A stretch of 64,000 nt of DNA from Euryarchaeota archaeon Ods02 (GTDB lineage Archaea; Halobacteriota; Halobacteria; Halobacteriales; Halorutilaceae): the NCBI GenBank assembly GCA_028751075.1, contig JAQZDA010000010.1, positions 1-64,000 on the forward strand, in the 5' to 3' direction. Positions 44,124 through 53,074 of the stretch are shown here, piece after piece (within the stretch, counting starts at the first letter, position 1; each line of letters begins with the position of its first letter). The notes under the pieces were generated by a model. The model was not told the DNA's origin and searched no databases. It saw only the letters and a program-made list of their open reading frames with translations. A program made the translations under genes and the position numbers.

Positions 44124-44242
44124 AGCCCTCCCTCGCCGTCATAGTTAGCGCTTTCGATAGATAAATCCTTGGGGGTAGTTAGCTAGTGACGGAATACCAT
44201 GCAAGCGGTACGCTCCAGTGATTACACGTGATCCACTTCTCT

Positions 44243-44764
44243 TCAAGCCTCGGTCTTCTCCGGATGCCGGCTTTTAAGCTTATCCAGCTTCGGCTGGATG
44301 TTGATGCGGCAGTAGCCGTCACCCGGGTTCTTCCGGGAGTAATCCTGATGCTTCTCCTCGGCACGGTAGAACTCCTCCAGCGGCTCGACCTCCGTCACGA
44401 CGTCCAACCCCTCCCGCTCGAGCTCCTGTATCTTACGCTCCACCTCCTCCATCTGACCCTCCGAATGGGTGTAGACCGCGGACCTGTACTGGCTTCCGAC
44501 GTCCGGCCCCTCACGGTTCAACGTCGTCGGATCGTGGACGTCGAAGAAGACGTCCAAGAGGTCACGGTAGCTCACCTCGTCGGGGTCGTAAGACAGCTGG
44601 ACGACCTCCGCGTGACCCGTGGAACCCGAGCAGACCTCCCGGTAGCTGGGGTCCGGTGTGTCGCCGCCCGCGTACCCCGACACCCCTTCCTCGACACCCT
44701 CCACCTCCTGGAACACCGCCTCTATACACCAGAAACAGCCGCCTCCGAACGTCGCTTTCTCCAT
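44243..44764 (-). CDS. msrA: Peptide methionine sulfoxide reductase MsrA
   Basis: Repairs methionine-S-sulfoxide in proteins. The active-site motif GGGCFWC is at the N-terminus (catalytic Cys about 10), then GVSGYAGGDTPDPSYREVCSGSTGHAEVVQ and FFDVHDPTTLNREGPDVGSQYRSAVYTH, all diagnostic. The chosen ATG gives 173 residues; a longer reading would run through tRNA-Gly and is rejected. The ATG lies only four bases after the tRNA 3' end, so the message is probably released by tRNA 3' processing as a near-leaderless mRNA. Confidence 0.96.
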   Translation of the reverse strand: MEKATFGGGCFWCIEAVFQEVEGVEEGVSGYAGGDTPDPSYREVCSGSTGHAEVVQLSYDPDEVSYRDLLDVFFDVHDPTTLNREGPDVGSQYRSAVYTHSEGQMEEVERKIQELEREGLDVVTEVEPLEEFYRAEEKHQDYSRKNPGDGYCRINIQPKLDKLKSRHPEKTEA

Positions 44765-44768
44765 GTTA

Positions 44769-44839
44769 TGCGCCGACCGGGAGTCGAACCCGGGCCATGA
44801 GCTTGGGAAGCTCACGTGCTACCACTACACCACCGGCGC
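44769..44839 (-). tRNA. tRNA-Gly (CCC anticodon)
   Basis: The minus strand folds as a 71-nt cloverleaf: acceptor GCGCCGG/TCGGCGC with one G-T pair, D-arm GTGT...GCAC with AGTGGTA loop, anticodon arm TGAGC-TTCCCAA-GCTCA giving anticodon CCC. The variable loop is TGGC, the T-arm CCGGG-TTCGACT-CCCGG, and the discriminator A. CCA is not encoded. It precedes msrA by four bases. Confidence 0.95.
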
Positions 44840-44867
44840 TCCTTCACTTCGTTCAGTCGCGCCGTAC

Positions 44868-44952
44868 CTCGCGTCCCTTCGCTCCGCGAGACACCGGCGC
44901 TCAGTTGCATCAGCTCCTTCGCGCCGTACCTCGCTTCACTTTGTTCAGCGAG
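44868..44952 (-). repeat. Two covarying hairpin repeats upstream of tRNA-Gly
   Basis: Two hairpins (44868-44890 and 44930-44952), 62 bp apart, each have a 6-bp stem and 11-nt loop. Stems are CTCGCG/CGCGAG and CTCGCT/AGCGAG, a compensatory base-pair change. Both are preceded on the plus strand by CGCGCCGTAC and followed by GAGACxCCGxCGCT, the first of which repeats the tRNA acceptor 5' sequence. They occupy most of the 210-bp gap between tRNA-Gly and rnhB. Confidence 0.7.
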
Positions 44953-45019
44953 ACGCCGCCGCTCTACATCAGGTTGCATTCCCTCGTTATTCAGCTTTTC
45001 CCACAGATGTCCGTCATCC

Positions 45020-45026
45020 CTTTAAC
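45020..45026 (+). promoter_or_regulatory. TATA box for rnhB
   Basis: CTTTAAC is centred 27 bp before the rnhB ATG. Confidence 0.6.
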
Positions 45027-45049
45027 ACGCGGCGTCGACGGACCTCTCT

Positions 45050-45688
45050 ATGATAGGCGTAGACGAAGCAGGTAAAGGCCCCGTGCTCGGCGCCATGTTC
45101 GTCGCAGCCGTAGAGTACAGCGGGGCTGAAGACATCGATGTCGCCGACTCCAAACAGCTCTCCCCCGCGAGCAGACAGGAGGTCGCCGCCGAGATACGGG
45201 AGCGCTGTCAGGTAGCCGTCGTCGAACTACATCCGTCGGAGATAGACGGCTACGTCACGGGTGCCGACACCTCGATGAACGACCTCATGGTGGAGGCGCA
45301 CGCGGAAGCGCTATCGAGGCTCGACGTAGCGGGCAAAGCAGTCGTGGACGCCAGCGACACCGACGAAGAACGTTTCCGGAGACGCGTAGCATCGAAAGCA
45401 GACGGCGGGGTCGAGGTCTCCGCATTCCATGGCGCCGACGAGAACTACCCCGCCGTCTCCGCGGCGTCAGTAGTTGCGAAGGTCGCACGCGACAGCCACG
45501 TCGAAGAGATAGCCGAGAACCACGGGGTTGACGTCGGCAGCGGATACCCCGGAGACTCGCGGACAAGAAAGTTCCTCCAAACCTACGTCGAACGCCACGA
45601 CGAGCTACCCCCGGAAACCCGGGAGAGCTGGAGCACCAGCCACGACATACTCTCCGAACACCGTCAGTCCACCGTCACCGACTTCTGA
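45050..45688 (+). CDS. rnhB: Ribonuclease HII
   Basis: Cleaves RNA in RNA-DNA hybrids and at embedded ribonucleotides. N-terminal GVDEAGKGPVLGAMFVAAV holds the catalytic Asp-Glu pair. Further acidic ligands are in VVDASDTDEERF (near 100) and the SVVAKVARDSHVE region. SGYPGDSRTRKFL is the C-terminal signature. Length 212 is normal. It is convergent with secFD, an order known from other haloarchaea. Confidence 0.95.
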   Translation: MIGVDEAGKGPVLGAMFVAAVEYSGAEDIDVADSKQLSPASRQEVAAEIRERCQVAVVELHPSEIDGYVTGADTSMNDLMVEAHAEALSRLDVAGKAVVDASDTDEERFRRRVASKADGGVEVSAFHGADENYPAVSAASVVAKVARDSHVEEIAENHGVDVGSGYPGDSRTRKFLQTYVERHDELPPETRESWSTSHDILSEHRQSTVTDF

Positions 45689-45690
45689 AC

Positions 45691-47208
45691 CTACTTCTCC
45701 GTGATGAGCTCCCGGAGGAAGGAGCCGTACGCAGGCCGAGTGATCAGGACACCGATCAGCACTCCGACTATGGTCACGACCGCGAACCCGCTGATGCGTC
45801 CCAGTCCCACCCAGGCGAGCGGTAGCATCGCGCCGATGGTCGTAGTCGCAGCCATCCCTATGATGATGAACGCCCGCTTCAGCCGTTTACGGTACACCTC
45901 GGCGCTCTGCACGTGGCCTCGCTCCTGCACCTCGTCCGCTATGATGATCAGGTCGTCCACCCCCGTACCGATGACCGCGATCATCCCTGCGATGTACGCG
46001 AGATCGATGTTGAAGTTCAAAGCCGCCGACACACCGAGGAGTATCACGACCTCCGCGAGACCCGTCAACACCGTCGGCACCGCGACCCTGAGGTCTCTGT
46101 ACCGGTTGTAGACGGCGGCTCCTACCGCGAGGATAGCGAAGAACGCGACTATAAGCGAGTACTGTTTGAACAGGTCGCCCTGGAGCGGGCTGATGGTCTG
46201 CGTCGAGACGATTCGGACTGGGGCGGGCAGCTCGCCTGCGCGTAGAGCCACACTCACCAGCTGAGCCTGATCACGATCCATTCCCGTGACCCTGAGGCCT
46301 CCATCCCAGGTTCCTTCCCTCACCTGCTGCGCGAGCGATGGCTGCAGCGAACCGTTGAAAACCTCTTCGCCGTCGAAGTACATCCGCGGCGGGTGATCGC
46401 GGCGGGTGGCGTCCGACGGATCCGCTCCTCCGGTCTCTACCATGACGTCCATGAACCTCTGAGTGGTCTGGTCGTCCATCCGGAAGGAGACGTAGTAGGT
46501 GCCGTCTCCGCGGTCTTCGTCCTCGATAGGCTGTGAGACGCTGCCCTGAAGCACGCCGTCGCCGCGGCCTATCAGCTCGGTAGTGACGTTTGGCTCCGGT
46601 TCCACGGTGCCGTGTATCTCGAACCTACCTTCTTGACGTATTATGTCCGCAAGACGGTCCTCTTCATCCCGTTCACCCGGTACCTCGACCACGACGAAGC
46701 TCTCGCCCGTCAGTATGTTCGACTGAACCGCTACCTCGGCGCCCGCACCTGCACCCAGGCGGTCGTCGAGACGTAGCTGGATGGAGTCCCTCAGGTCCCC
46801 GAGTGTCTCCTGCGTAAGCTGTCGCTCGTGAGTCACCACCTCGAGCCCCTCGCCTTCTATAGCCTCCCGTATCTCCTCCTCGGGGACGTCGTCCCTAACC
46901 TCCACTTCGCCGTCTGGTGCATCGGCGTCACCCTCGATCACTATCGGCGTCACTGACACAGGTACTCCGAGCGTTTCACGTATTCGGGAAGCTACCTCCG
47001 GTGCCTCATCCTGGTCCAGCCCTCTTACTTCCGTTGTGCTGCCGACAGGTTCCAGCTGTAGAGTGGTTCCGCCTTCGAGCTCAAGACCGTACGACAGCGA
47101 GGTTAGACCGTCGTCCGCCGCCGTCGGAGCGAGAGCGAACAGCGCGAAAGACAGCGATATCAACAGCAGCCAGGTCCGCCAGTCCTTCGCGAGACGTACG
47201 TAGTTCAT
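45691..47208 (-). CDS. secD: Protein translocase subunit SecD
   Basis: Integral membrane part of SecDF, which uses ion gradients to help export through SecYEG. TM1 is near 12-30, then the D1 motif GLELEGGT, a large extracytoplasmic domain (about 40-330) and five further TMs in the C-terminal half including GTGVDDLIIIADEV and the RLKRAFIIIGMAATTTIGAMLPL segment. Length 505. Its ATG overlaps the secF stop by four bases. Confidence 0.95.
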   Translation of the reverse strand: MNYVRLAKDWRTWLLLISLSFALFALAPTAADDGLTSLSYGLELEGGTTLQLEPVGSTTEVRGLDQDEAPEVASRIRETLGVPVSVTPIVIEGDADAPDGEVEVRDDVPEEEIREAIEGEGLEVVTHERQLTQETLGDLRDSIQLRLDDRLGAGAGAEVAVQSNILTGESFVVVEVPGERDEEDRLADIIRQEGRFEIHGTVEPEPNVTTELIGRGDGVLQGSVSQPIEDEDRGDGTYYVSFRMDDQTTQRFMDVMVETGGADPSDATRRDHPPRMYFDGEEVFNGSLQPSLAQQVREGTWDGGLRVTGMDRDQAQLVSVALRAGELPAPVRIVSTQTISPLQGDLFKQYSLIVAFFAILAVGAAVYNRYRDLRVAVPTVLTGLAEVVILLGVSAALNFNIDLAYIAGMIAVIGTGVDDLIIIADEVQERGHVQSAEVYRKRLKRAFIIIGMAATTTIGAMLPLAWVGLGRISGFAVVTIVGVLIGVLITRPAYGSFLRELITEK

Positions 47209-48131
47209 CGTACCTCACCTCCGTCTGGCAGCGGTTTCAGGACGTGCCAGCGCAGTATAGCCACGTTCATCATGTATGTGTTTATCAGGTCGGTTCCGAG
47301 TCCGACGAACAGGATCAGTCCGATGTCGCGTAGCACGAAGACGTTGAAGATGTGGGCGACGATCGCCATCACGAACATTGCAGCCATCGACGTTGTCGTC
47401 ATCGTGACACCGGTACGCATCGCCGTACGGACGTTCTCGTAGTAGTCCGTGCGCTTGCCCGTGAGGGTGTTCCGTGTCAGCAAGATGTCGCTGTCGATGC
47501 TGTAACCGATCAACAGCAGCACTGCCGGAATCGTCGCGAGCGAAACGTCGATACCCACCAGCGTCATAAACGCTATCGGTACGGTCATGTCGCTGAGGGC
47601 GCTGGCGACGACCGCGGCGGACGGCACGAAGGTCCGGAAGAAGGCGAAGATAATCAGGCTCATCAACAAGAAGGCGAAAGCAACCGCACCCATGCTCTGG
47701 TACAACAACGAGGATCCGTAAGCGGCGCTAACTGAAGATAGACTCGCGTCCGGGTAGTTCTCCTGCCGGAAATCGTCCACTATCGCCTGTTCGTCCTCCG
47801 TCAATGGACCGTAACGCACCACGGCACCGCCGGTGATACCTCGAATGTTCTCCGGTTCAGGGACTCCTTCTATTCCGGTGAAGTCCTCCTCCACCTGCGA
47901 CACCGAGGTCCCGTCCTCAATCTGGATGTTGACTCCGCCGGTGAACTCGAAACCCAGACTGACCGGCGAACCCGTAAGAGCGTAGGTGATGGCGAGGATA
48001 AGGATCGCAAGCGTGAACAGTACCGTGGGGATGGCGACTAACTGCTGGAAGGAGTACTGGCTGTAGTCGATGTCGTCTATACGGCTTAGTCCCCTCGCTT
48101 CGATTTCGTCCAAACTGCTTAGACCGCGCAT
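47205..48131 (-). CDS. secF: Protein translocase subunit SecF
   Basis: Partner of SecD. It has six predicted TMs; LGFEFTGGVNIQI is the F-type version of the D1 motif after TM1, and GYSIDSDILLTRNTLTGKRTDYYENVRTAMRTG is the conserved TM4-loop region. Length 308. The gene precedes secD, and nmd3 lies 48 bases upstream on the same strand, so nmd3-secF-secD is likely one unit. Confidence 0.95.
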   Translation of the reverse strand: MRGLSSLDEIEARGLSRIDDIDYSQYSFQQLVAIPTVLFTLAILILAITYALTGSPVSLGFEFTGGVNIQIEDGTSVSQVEEDFTGIEGVPEPENIRGITGGAVVRYGPLTEDEQAIVDDFRQENYPDASLSSVSAAYGSSLLYQSMGAVAFAFLLMSLIIFAFFRTFVPSAAVVASALSDMTVPIAFMTLVGIDVSLATIPAVLLLIGYSIDSDILLTRNTLTGKRTDYYENVRTAMRTGVTMTTTSMAAMFVMAIVAHIFNVFVLRDIGLILFVGLGTDLINTYMMNVAILRWHVLKPLPDGGEVR

Positions 48132-48179
48132 TCGTTGACTACCTGAACTGGAGGAAGGACCGAGTTAAGGCTTCTTATT

Positions 48180-49247
48180 TCAGGCATCTCCCCGACGTCG
48201 GATTCCCCTTTCAGGTACCAGATAGACTCCATGGGACGTCGACACCGCTGGCACCTCGTCTGAATCGGGGGAGACGTAATCAGGTCTCGTCAACGTCACC
48301 GTCTCGTAGGTCTCGGGGTCTAGCACCTGTATCTCTCCATCTCCCTGGCTGACGACGGTCGTGTCCACGGCGTCCGAGGCAGATGCTAGCTTCGAAGCGT
48401 CCTCCACCGCAGCATCCGAGTAGCTCTCCCTTCTACCAGTCTTCAGGGAGGTGCCGCGAAGCAGGTCGTCGTTGGACTCCACGAGAAGGGCGTCGTCCTC
48501 CACCTCCACTATGTCTCCGGAGACGAAACGCGGCAGCTCGACCGCGTAGGTAACACGGTAGACCTCGTCGCCTTCACGTTCACCTACGAGGGTCGCGGAC
48601 TCCCCGACGTCGGCGCCGTACTCCTGCGACAGCTTCTCCGCAACCTGTCTCCCCGCTTTCGTCGTGCTCATGTAGACATCGACGCCGCCCTCCACCTCCT
48701 GGGTCTTCGTCACGAAGGTGTCTCTGTCGCCGTAGTCCCGGCCTGCGACGCCGTACGCCACCTCGACCGCTCTCTCTAGCTCGCTTTCGTCGGGCTCTCG
48801 GCCACTCGCCCTCACCTGCACGATGCTCTCGTAGTATCCTCCGGACCTTCGGCTGCAGGTCGTGCAGGTGGTCCGGTCGATCGACACCGACACGGCCTCC
48901 GTCTCACGTACGTGAACACCCCTTACCTTCGCAGAGAAGTCGACATCGACCTCGTACCGTCCTGTGTCTATCTGTCTGCATGCGAGGGAGATGGAGGGGT
49001 CGAGTGCGTCGACGTGAGCTTTCAGCTCCCTCTCCACGGCCTGCATCACAAGCTCCGCCTCTGGGACGGCTTCGTCCAATGAGTTCCATCCCTCTCCGAC
49101 GTCGAACGAACCGCAGCTAGAGCAGACGGAGAGCCCGACGCTGTCGGGGAGGCTGAACGCGTCGATGGAGTCGGCGTAGCATCGACTGCATAGCTCCGAC
49201 TCCGGAGCGATCTGCTTTCCACATTCGGGACATGGCACCTCTGTCAT
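48180..49247 (-). CDS. nmd3: NMD3-family protein
   Basis: Archaeal homologue of eukaryotic NMD3, the 60S-subunit export adaptor; in archaea a role in large-subunit biogenesis is inferred. The N-terminal zinc part has CPECGKQI...CSRCY (5-23), CSSCGS (about 42-47) and CTTCSRRSGGYYE (about 131-143). Beta domains resembling eL22 and SH3-like folds follow. Length 355. Promoter-like CTTTTGTAT lies about 30 bp ahead of the ATG. Confidence 0.9.
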   Translation of the reverse strand: MTEVPCPECGKQIAPESELCSRCYADSIDAFSLPDSVGLSVCSSCGSFDVGEGWNSLDEAVPEAELVMQAVERELKAHVDALDPSISLACRQIDTGRYEVDVDFSAKVRGVHVRETEAVSVSIDRTTCTTCSRRSGGYYESIVQVRASGREPDESELERAVEVAYGVAGRDYGDRDTFVTKTQEVEGGVDVYMSTTKAGRQVAEKLSQEYGADVGESATLVGEREGDEVYRVTYAVELPRFVSGDIVEVEDDALLVESNDDLLRGTSLKTGRRESYSDAAVEDASKLASASDAVDTTVVSQGDGEIQVLDPETYETVTLTRPDYVSPDSDEVPAVSTSHGVYLVPERGIRRRGDA

Positions 49248-49341
49248 TTCCGGCTCGTGACGGTAGGACTCCTGGATACAAAAGCCCTTCCTAACCCGAA
49301 GCGCTAACCGGAGTTTCCGGAAAGACCACGGCTCTCTAAAC

Positions 49342-49348
49342 CTTTATG
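49342..49348 (+). promoter_or_regulatory. TATA box for radA
   Basis: TTTATG-type element (CTTTATG) about 31 bp before the ATG at 49376. The upstream in-frame ATG overlaps this element and so is not the start. Confidence 0.6.
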
Positions 49349-49375
49349 CAACGCGGTGGCAAACACCGAGTTAAG

Positions 49376-50410
49376 ATGAGCGCAGCAGAAGACCTACAGT
49401 CCCTCGACGGCGTCGGCTCCGCCACCGCCGACAAGCTCAACGAAGCAGGGTACAACACCATCAAAGCCATCGCGGTCGCCAGCCCAGGCGAGCTAAGCGA
49501 AGGAGCAGGCATCGGAGACAGCACAGCGAGCAAGATAATCCGGTCCGCCCGTCAGGAAGCCGACGTCGGAGGCTTCGAGACCGGAAGCCAGCTGATGGAA
49601 CGCCGGCGAGAGATAGGGAAGATAAGCACCCTCGTCCCCGAGGTCGACCAGCTGCTCGGCGGCGGCATCGAGACCCAGTCCATCACGGAGACCTACGGAG
49701 AGTTCGGCAGCGGAAAGAGCCAGTTCACCCACCAGTTAAGCGTAAACGTACAGCTCCCCGAGGAACACGGCGGCCTCGGACGCAGCACGATCTTCATCGA
49801 CACCGAGGACACCTTCCGACCCGAACGCATCGGCCAGATGGTCCGCGGCCTCGACGACGAGATAATCGAGGACCTCCTCGACAACCGCGGCATCGACGGA
49901 GCTCCCGAAGACGAGGAAGCTCTCGAAGAGCTCGAGGCTTCCTTCCTCGAACACATCCACGTCGCGAAGGCGTTCAACAGCAACCACCAGATACTGCTGG
50001 CGGAGAAAGCCCGCGACATGGCCGACGACCTCAAGGACGGAGAGTTCCCCGTCGGACTCGTCACCGTCGACAGCCTCACCGCGCACTTCCGCGCGGAGTA
50101 CGTCGGCCGAGGCAACCTCGCCGACCGCCAGCAGAAGCTCAACAAGCACATGCACGACATACTCCGGATAGCGAGCCTCCACAACGCCGCAGCCGTCGTC
50201 ACCAACCAGGTGCAGTCGAACCCCGACTCGATGTTCGGCGACCCCACGAAACCCGTCGGCGGCAACATACTAGGCCACACGTCGACCTTCCGCCTCTACA
50301 TCCGGAAGAGCAAGAACGACAAACGCGTCGTCAAGCTCGTCGACGCTCCAAACCTTCCGGACGGCGAAAGCGTCCTACGTATCAAGGAAGAAGGCCTGAA
50401 GCCAGAGTAG
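49376..50410 (+). CDS. radA: DNA repair and recombination protein RadA
   Basis: Archaeal RecA/Rad51 recombinase forming filaments for strand exchange. The N-terminal helix-hairpin-helix domain spans about 5-60 ([20 protein letters not shown]). The ATPase core has Walker [10 protein letters not shown] (about 105-113), Walker [12 protein letters not shown], and loops [16 protein letters not shown] and [15 protein letters not shown] (L2). Length from this start is 344, normal for RadA. Confidence 0.97.
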   Translation: MSAAEDLQSLDGVGSATADKLNEAGYNTIKAIAVASPGELSEGAGIGDSTASKIIRSARQEADVGGFETGSQLMERRREIGKISTLVPEVDQLLGGGIETQSITETYGEFGSGKSQFTHQLSVNVQLPEEHGGLGRSTIFIDTEDTFRPERIGQMVRGLDDEIIEDLLDNRGIDGAPEDEEALEELEASFLEHIHVAKAFNSNHQILLAEKARDMADDLKDGEFPVGLVTVDSLTAHFRAEYVGRGNLADRQQKLNKHMHDILRIASLHNAAAVVTNQVQSNPDSMFGDPTKPVGGNILGHTSTFRLYIRKSKNDKRVVKLVDAPNLPDGESVLRIKEEGLKPE

Positions 50411-50417
50411 GGATATA

Positions 50418-51092
50418 TTGCGGCACCTAGCTGTAGATGTAGACGGAACGTTGACGCGGTCGACGGAGACAGCTGCACTGCACCCCGAAGTGTTCCCCGC
50501 TCTACGAAGCTGGCCAGGCGAGGTAGTCGTCGCCACCGGCAAGGTCCTCCCGAACGCCCTTTCTATACCACGTTACGTCGGACTTCCCTTGAACGCCGTA
50601 GCGGAGAACGGAGGTGTCGTCTACGCCGATAGGGAGCTAGAGCTAGCGCCTGCAGGCGAGACAGCCAGGGAGTTCGAGCAAGACTACATCCGTCGACACG
50701 GCTCGCTCGGATGGGGTGAACACGATCTCGTCAACAGGTGGCGGGAGACCGAAATATGCGTCGCCCCAGAACACCCCCGAGAGCAGGTGGAGGAGGTCGC
50801 CGACGACCACGGCCTCGACGTCGTCTACACCGGCTACGCCTACCACGTGAAGTCACAGGAAGTCGATAAGGGAGGGGGAATCGAGACGGCCGCCGAGAAC
50901 CTCGGCCTCGACCTGGATGACTTCGTCGCGATTGGCGACAGCGAGAACGACGTCGAGATATTCCAACGTGTAGGCACGTCGTACGCCGTCGCCAACGCGG
51001 ACGACCCGGCGAAGCAGGCAGCCGACGCGGTCGTCGACGCAAACTGCTACCGCGGCTTCCTCGAAGCCCTGGACCTCGCGTCGGATCTCTGA
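50418..51092 (+). CDS. HAD-family phosphoglycolate phosphatase
   Basis: HAD phosphatase of the archaeal Cof-like/SPP type, probably removing phosphate from 2-phosphoglycolate. The nucleophile motif is DVDGTLTR at the very N-terminus, motif II VVVATGKVLPN, and motifs III/IV VDKGGGIETAAENL and FVAIGDSENDVEIFQ. Length 224 is standard. It starts with TTG seven bases after the radA stop and is probably co-transcribed with radA. Confidence 0.88.
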   Translation: MRHLAVDVDGTLTRSTETAALHPEVFPALRSWPGEVVVATGKVLPNALSIPRYVGLPLNAVAENGGVVYADRELELAPAGETAREFEQDYIRRHGSLGWGEHDLVNRWRETEICVAPEHPREQVEEVADDHGLDVVYTGYAYHVKSQEVDKGGGIETAAENLGLDLDDFVAIGDSENDVEIFQRVGTSYAVANADDPAKQAADAVVDANCYRGFLEALDLASDL

Positions 51093-51167
51093 AACCGCTT
51101 CTCCATGCTAATACGGTTCTTGGAGTCCTCCGTCAGCCTTATCCATGCTCCGAAGAGTAACAGCTCC

Positions 51168-51716
51168 ATGGCTCCCAAGGACATAGCTCTGGTCGTAGCT
51201 GGTGTAGCGACTGTCGTGGTCTTCCTCGTAGCCGCAGCCGTACTCACAGGATACATCATAGTAGACGACCCGAGTGAAGCAGCTTCCGAGGTGGTCTCCG
51301 GAGACGTAGAGACTCCACCCGTAGAGACCGGTGGATGGACGATAGACGAGGAGAGATCAGACCTAGACACCGTGGTGTTCCACGGTGAAGTCGAGATAGA
51401 CAACACGATGAACGCCGTCGGAGGCTCCGTCGACGTGATCGAGTACGAGGCCTACGCCAGCGGCAGACCCGACGAAGGATTCGAGAAGGTCGGTGAAGGA
51501 GAGATCCAAGACCTCGTCGTACCGCCAGGTGAGGTCGCGAGGGAGGAGACGTCGTTCGAATCCGACACCACGGAGTTCGTATCCGCTGTAGGAGCCACCG
51601 GGCTCGACGCAGTCGTGACTGGGGAAGCTTATCTCAGGGTCGACGGTGTCGCCCGGTTCAACTTCGGTCCGTTCTCGTTCGAGGTGGAGTTCAGTCAGAC
51701 CGATAGGCTAGCGTGA
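51168..51716 (+). CDS. Membrane-anchored protein, possibly WHy/LEA2-like
   Basis: A 182-residue protein with an N-terminal signal anchor (about 8-32, VVAGVATVVVFLVAAAVLTGYII) and an extracytoplasmic beta-rich domain. The pattern VVFHGEVEIDNTMNAVGGSVDVIEYEAYA followed by VPPGEVAREETSF and a closing GEAYLRVDGV strand resembles LEA type 2/WHy desiccation-related domains, but I am not certain of this. The start is the ATG about 30 bp after CTTATCC; 21 further upstream codons are poor coding sequence. Confidence 0.6.
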   Translation: MAPKDIALVVAGVATVVVFLVAAAVLTGYIIVDDPSEAASEVVSGDVETPPVETGGWTIDEERSDLDTVVFHGEVEIDNTMNAVGGSVDVIEYEAYASGRPDEGFEKVGEGEIQDLVVPPGEVAREETSFESDTTEFVSAVGATGLDAVVTGEAYLRVDGVARFNFGPFSFEVEFSQTDRLA

Positions 51717-51729
51717 CCTGTCTGGAAGT

Positions 51730-52734
51730 TCAGGGCTCCGGTGCGGCGCTCTGTAACGCCGTCTCCCCGACGTTCGCGCCGTAGTCCGCCGTACGGCCGA
51801 TGCTGTCCACCACCAACCCCATCTGCTGAGCCTCCCCGGGCTCCAGCCCCCTTATCAGCTGATCCGCTGTCTTCGTCCTCTCCTCCACGTCAGGGAGGGA
51901 GTCAAGGGCGGCGTTCGCCAGCTCCGTAGCTTCTCTGTCGTCGTCGCTCTCCAGAAGGCTCTCGAGAGCGTCTTCGACCACGGAGAAAGCGGCGTCGCTT
52001 GCCTCCTCGACCGCTTCAGCCACGTCGTCGTCCAGTGACCCGTCGAGCTCGACGGCGGCCTCAGCTATCTTCGTCGAGTGGTCCGCTATCCGTTCGAGCT
52101 GACGCGCGGCCGAGTAGTAGTCGAAGCACTCCTCCCGGGTGACACCTAGCTCCTCCACGGAACGTAGGTCGCGCAGCGACGCGCGGAACATCCTGTTCAC
52201 CATCGCGAACATCCTGTCGGGTTCGTCGTCGCGTTCGACGACGTCTCGCGCCAGCCCTGCGTCGTCGTCGACGAGGGCGGCCACGGAGTCCTCGAACATC
52301 CCCTTCACTATCAACCTCATCCGCGACACCGTCCGGTGCATGCTTATCTCGCCGCTGTCGAGTATCTCGTGGAAGGTGATGTGGTCGCGCGTCTCCTCCA
52401 CTACCTCCAGACCCGCCAGCCTCCGGCTCGTGTCCCTTAGGCTCCGGCGCTGGTCGCCGGTGATGTCGTCGCTCTCGAACCTCATGACGTCGAAGCCTGC
52501 GACGTACATCGTGATCACCGCACGGACGAGGTGTTCGCCGTCGACGTCGGAGATGTCCATAACCCCTTCGGTGCCGACGCCTTCACGCGCCAGCACCTCC
52601 GCTACGATGGAGCCGTTCTGAGGGAACATCCCGAGCTCCGTGCCGGCGTCAACGCCGTTCTCCTCCGCCCAATCCTTCGGCAGCGAGACGGTGTAGGTGG
52701 AGCCGCCGGTGACCTGGACCCTTCGTTTCTCCAT
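51730..52734 (-). CDS. PhoU-like regulator with AbrB N-terminal domain
   Basis: A 334-residue protein. An AbrB/SpoVT-type DNA-binding swapped-hairpin domain (about 1-45, RRVQVTGGSTYTVSLPKDWAEENGVDAGTEL) is fused to two three-helix PhoU-type repeats (about 115-330) with conserved DEPDRMFAMVNRM and ARQLERIADHSTKIAE. Such fusions are known in haloarchaea as phosphate-responsive regulators. No phosphate transporter is adjacent. AT-rich promoter sequence lies 26-45 bp upstream. Confidence 0.85.
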   Translation of the reverse strand: MEKRRVQVTGGSTYTVSLPKDWAEENGVDAGTELGMFPQNGSIVAEVLAREGVGTEGVMDISDVDGEHLVRAVITMYVAGFDVMRFESDDITGDQRRSLRDTSRRLAGLEVVEETRDHITFHEILDSGEISMHRTVSRMRLIVKGMFEDSVAALVDDDAGLARDVVERDDEPDRMFAMVNRMFRASLRDLRSVEELGVTREECFDYYSAARQLERIADHSTKIAEAAVELDGSLDDDVAEAVEEASDAAFSVVEDALESLLESDDDREATELANAALDSLPDVEERTKTADQLIRGLEPGEAQQMGLVVDSIGRTADYGANVGETALQSAAPEP

Positions 52735-52807
52735 GGAACACCCACCATCTCTACATAGAAAACTGCTTCGGCTATATATTCGACGACGGTTTCTGGAGAC
52801 TCGCCGG

Positions 52808-53026
52808 TCAGTTCACGTAGACCGGTGAACCATCTTCGACCCTGCCCTCTAGCTCTCCAACGAGCGCGTACGGACGTTCGACGGGTCCGAAGAACTCCAC
52901 GGTCTCGCCGACTCGGTCTAAGCCTTCGTCGTACACCGATACGTCGAACTCCGGCTCGAAACCCTCGACACACCGGACCACTACGACGCCGCCGGCGTCG
53001 CCGACGACCTCACCCAGACGTCTCAC
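52808..53026 (-). CDS. gar1: Gar1-like H/ACA RNP protein
   Basis: A 72-residue beta-barrel protein matching archaeal Gar1, which joins Cbf5 in H/ACA pseudouridylation complexes: VVVVRCVEGFEPEFDVSVYDEGLDRVGETVEFFGPVERPYALVGEL. It closes the srp19-PHP-gar1 run and is 48 bases after the PHP gene. The small size leaves some doubt, but the context agrees. Confidence 0.82.
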   Translation of the reverse strand: MRRLGEVVGDAGGVVVVRCVEGFEPEFDVSVYDEGLDRVGETVEFFGPVERPYALVGELEGRVEDGSPVYVN

Positions 53027-53074
53027 GCTTCACCCTTAACCCCGCCACCAGCGGGTTCATCCTTCGCCGGTTCA

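Noticed and set aside
44765-44815. Longer msrA reading through the tRNA
   Set aside because: The region folds as tRNA-Gly; the encoded residues (SSWPGFDSRSA) are the shadow of the T-arm.
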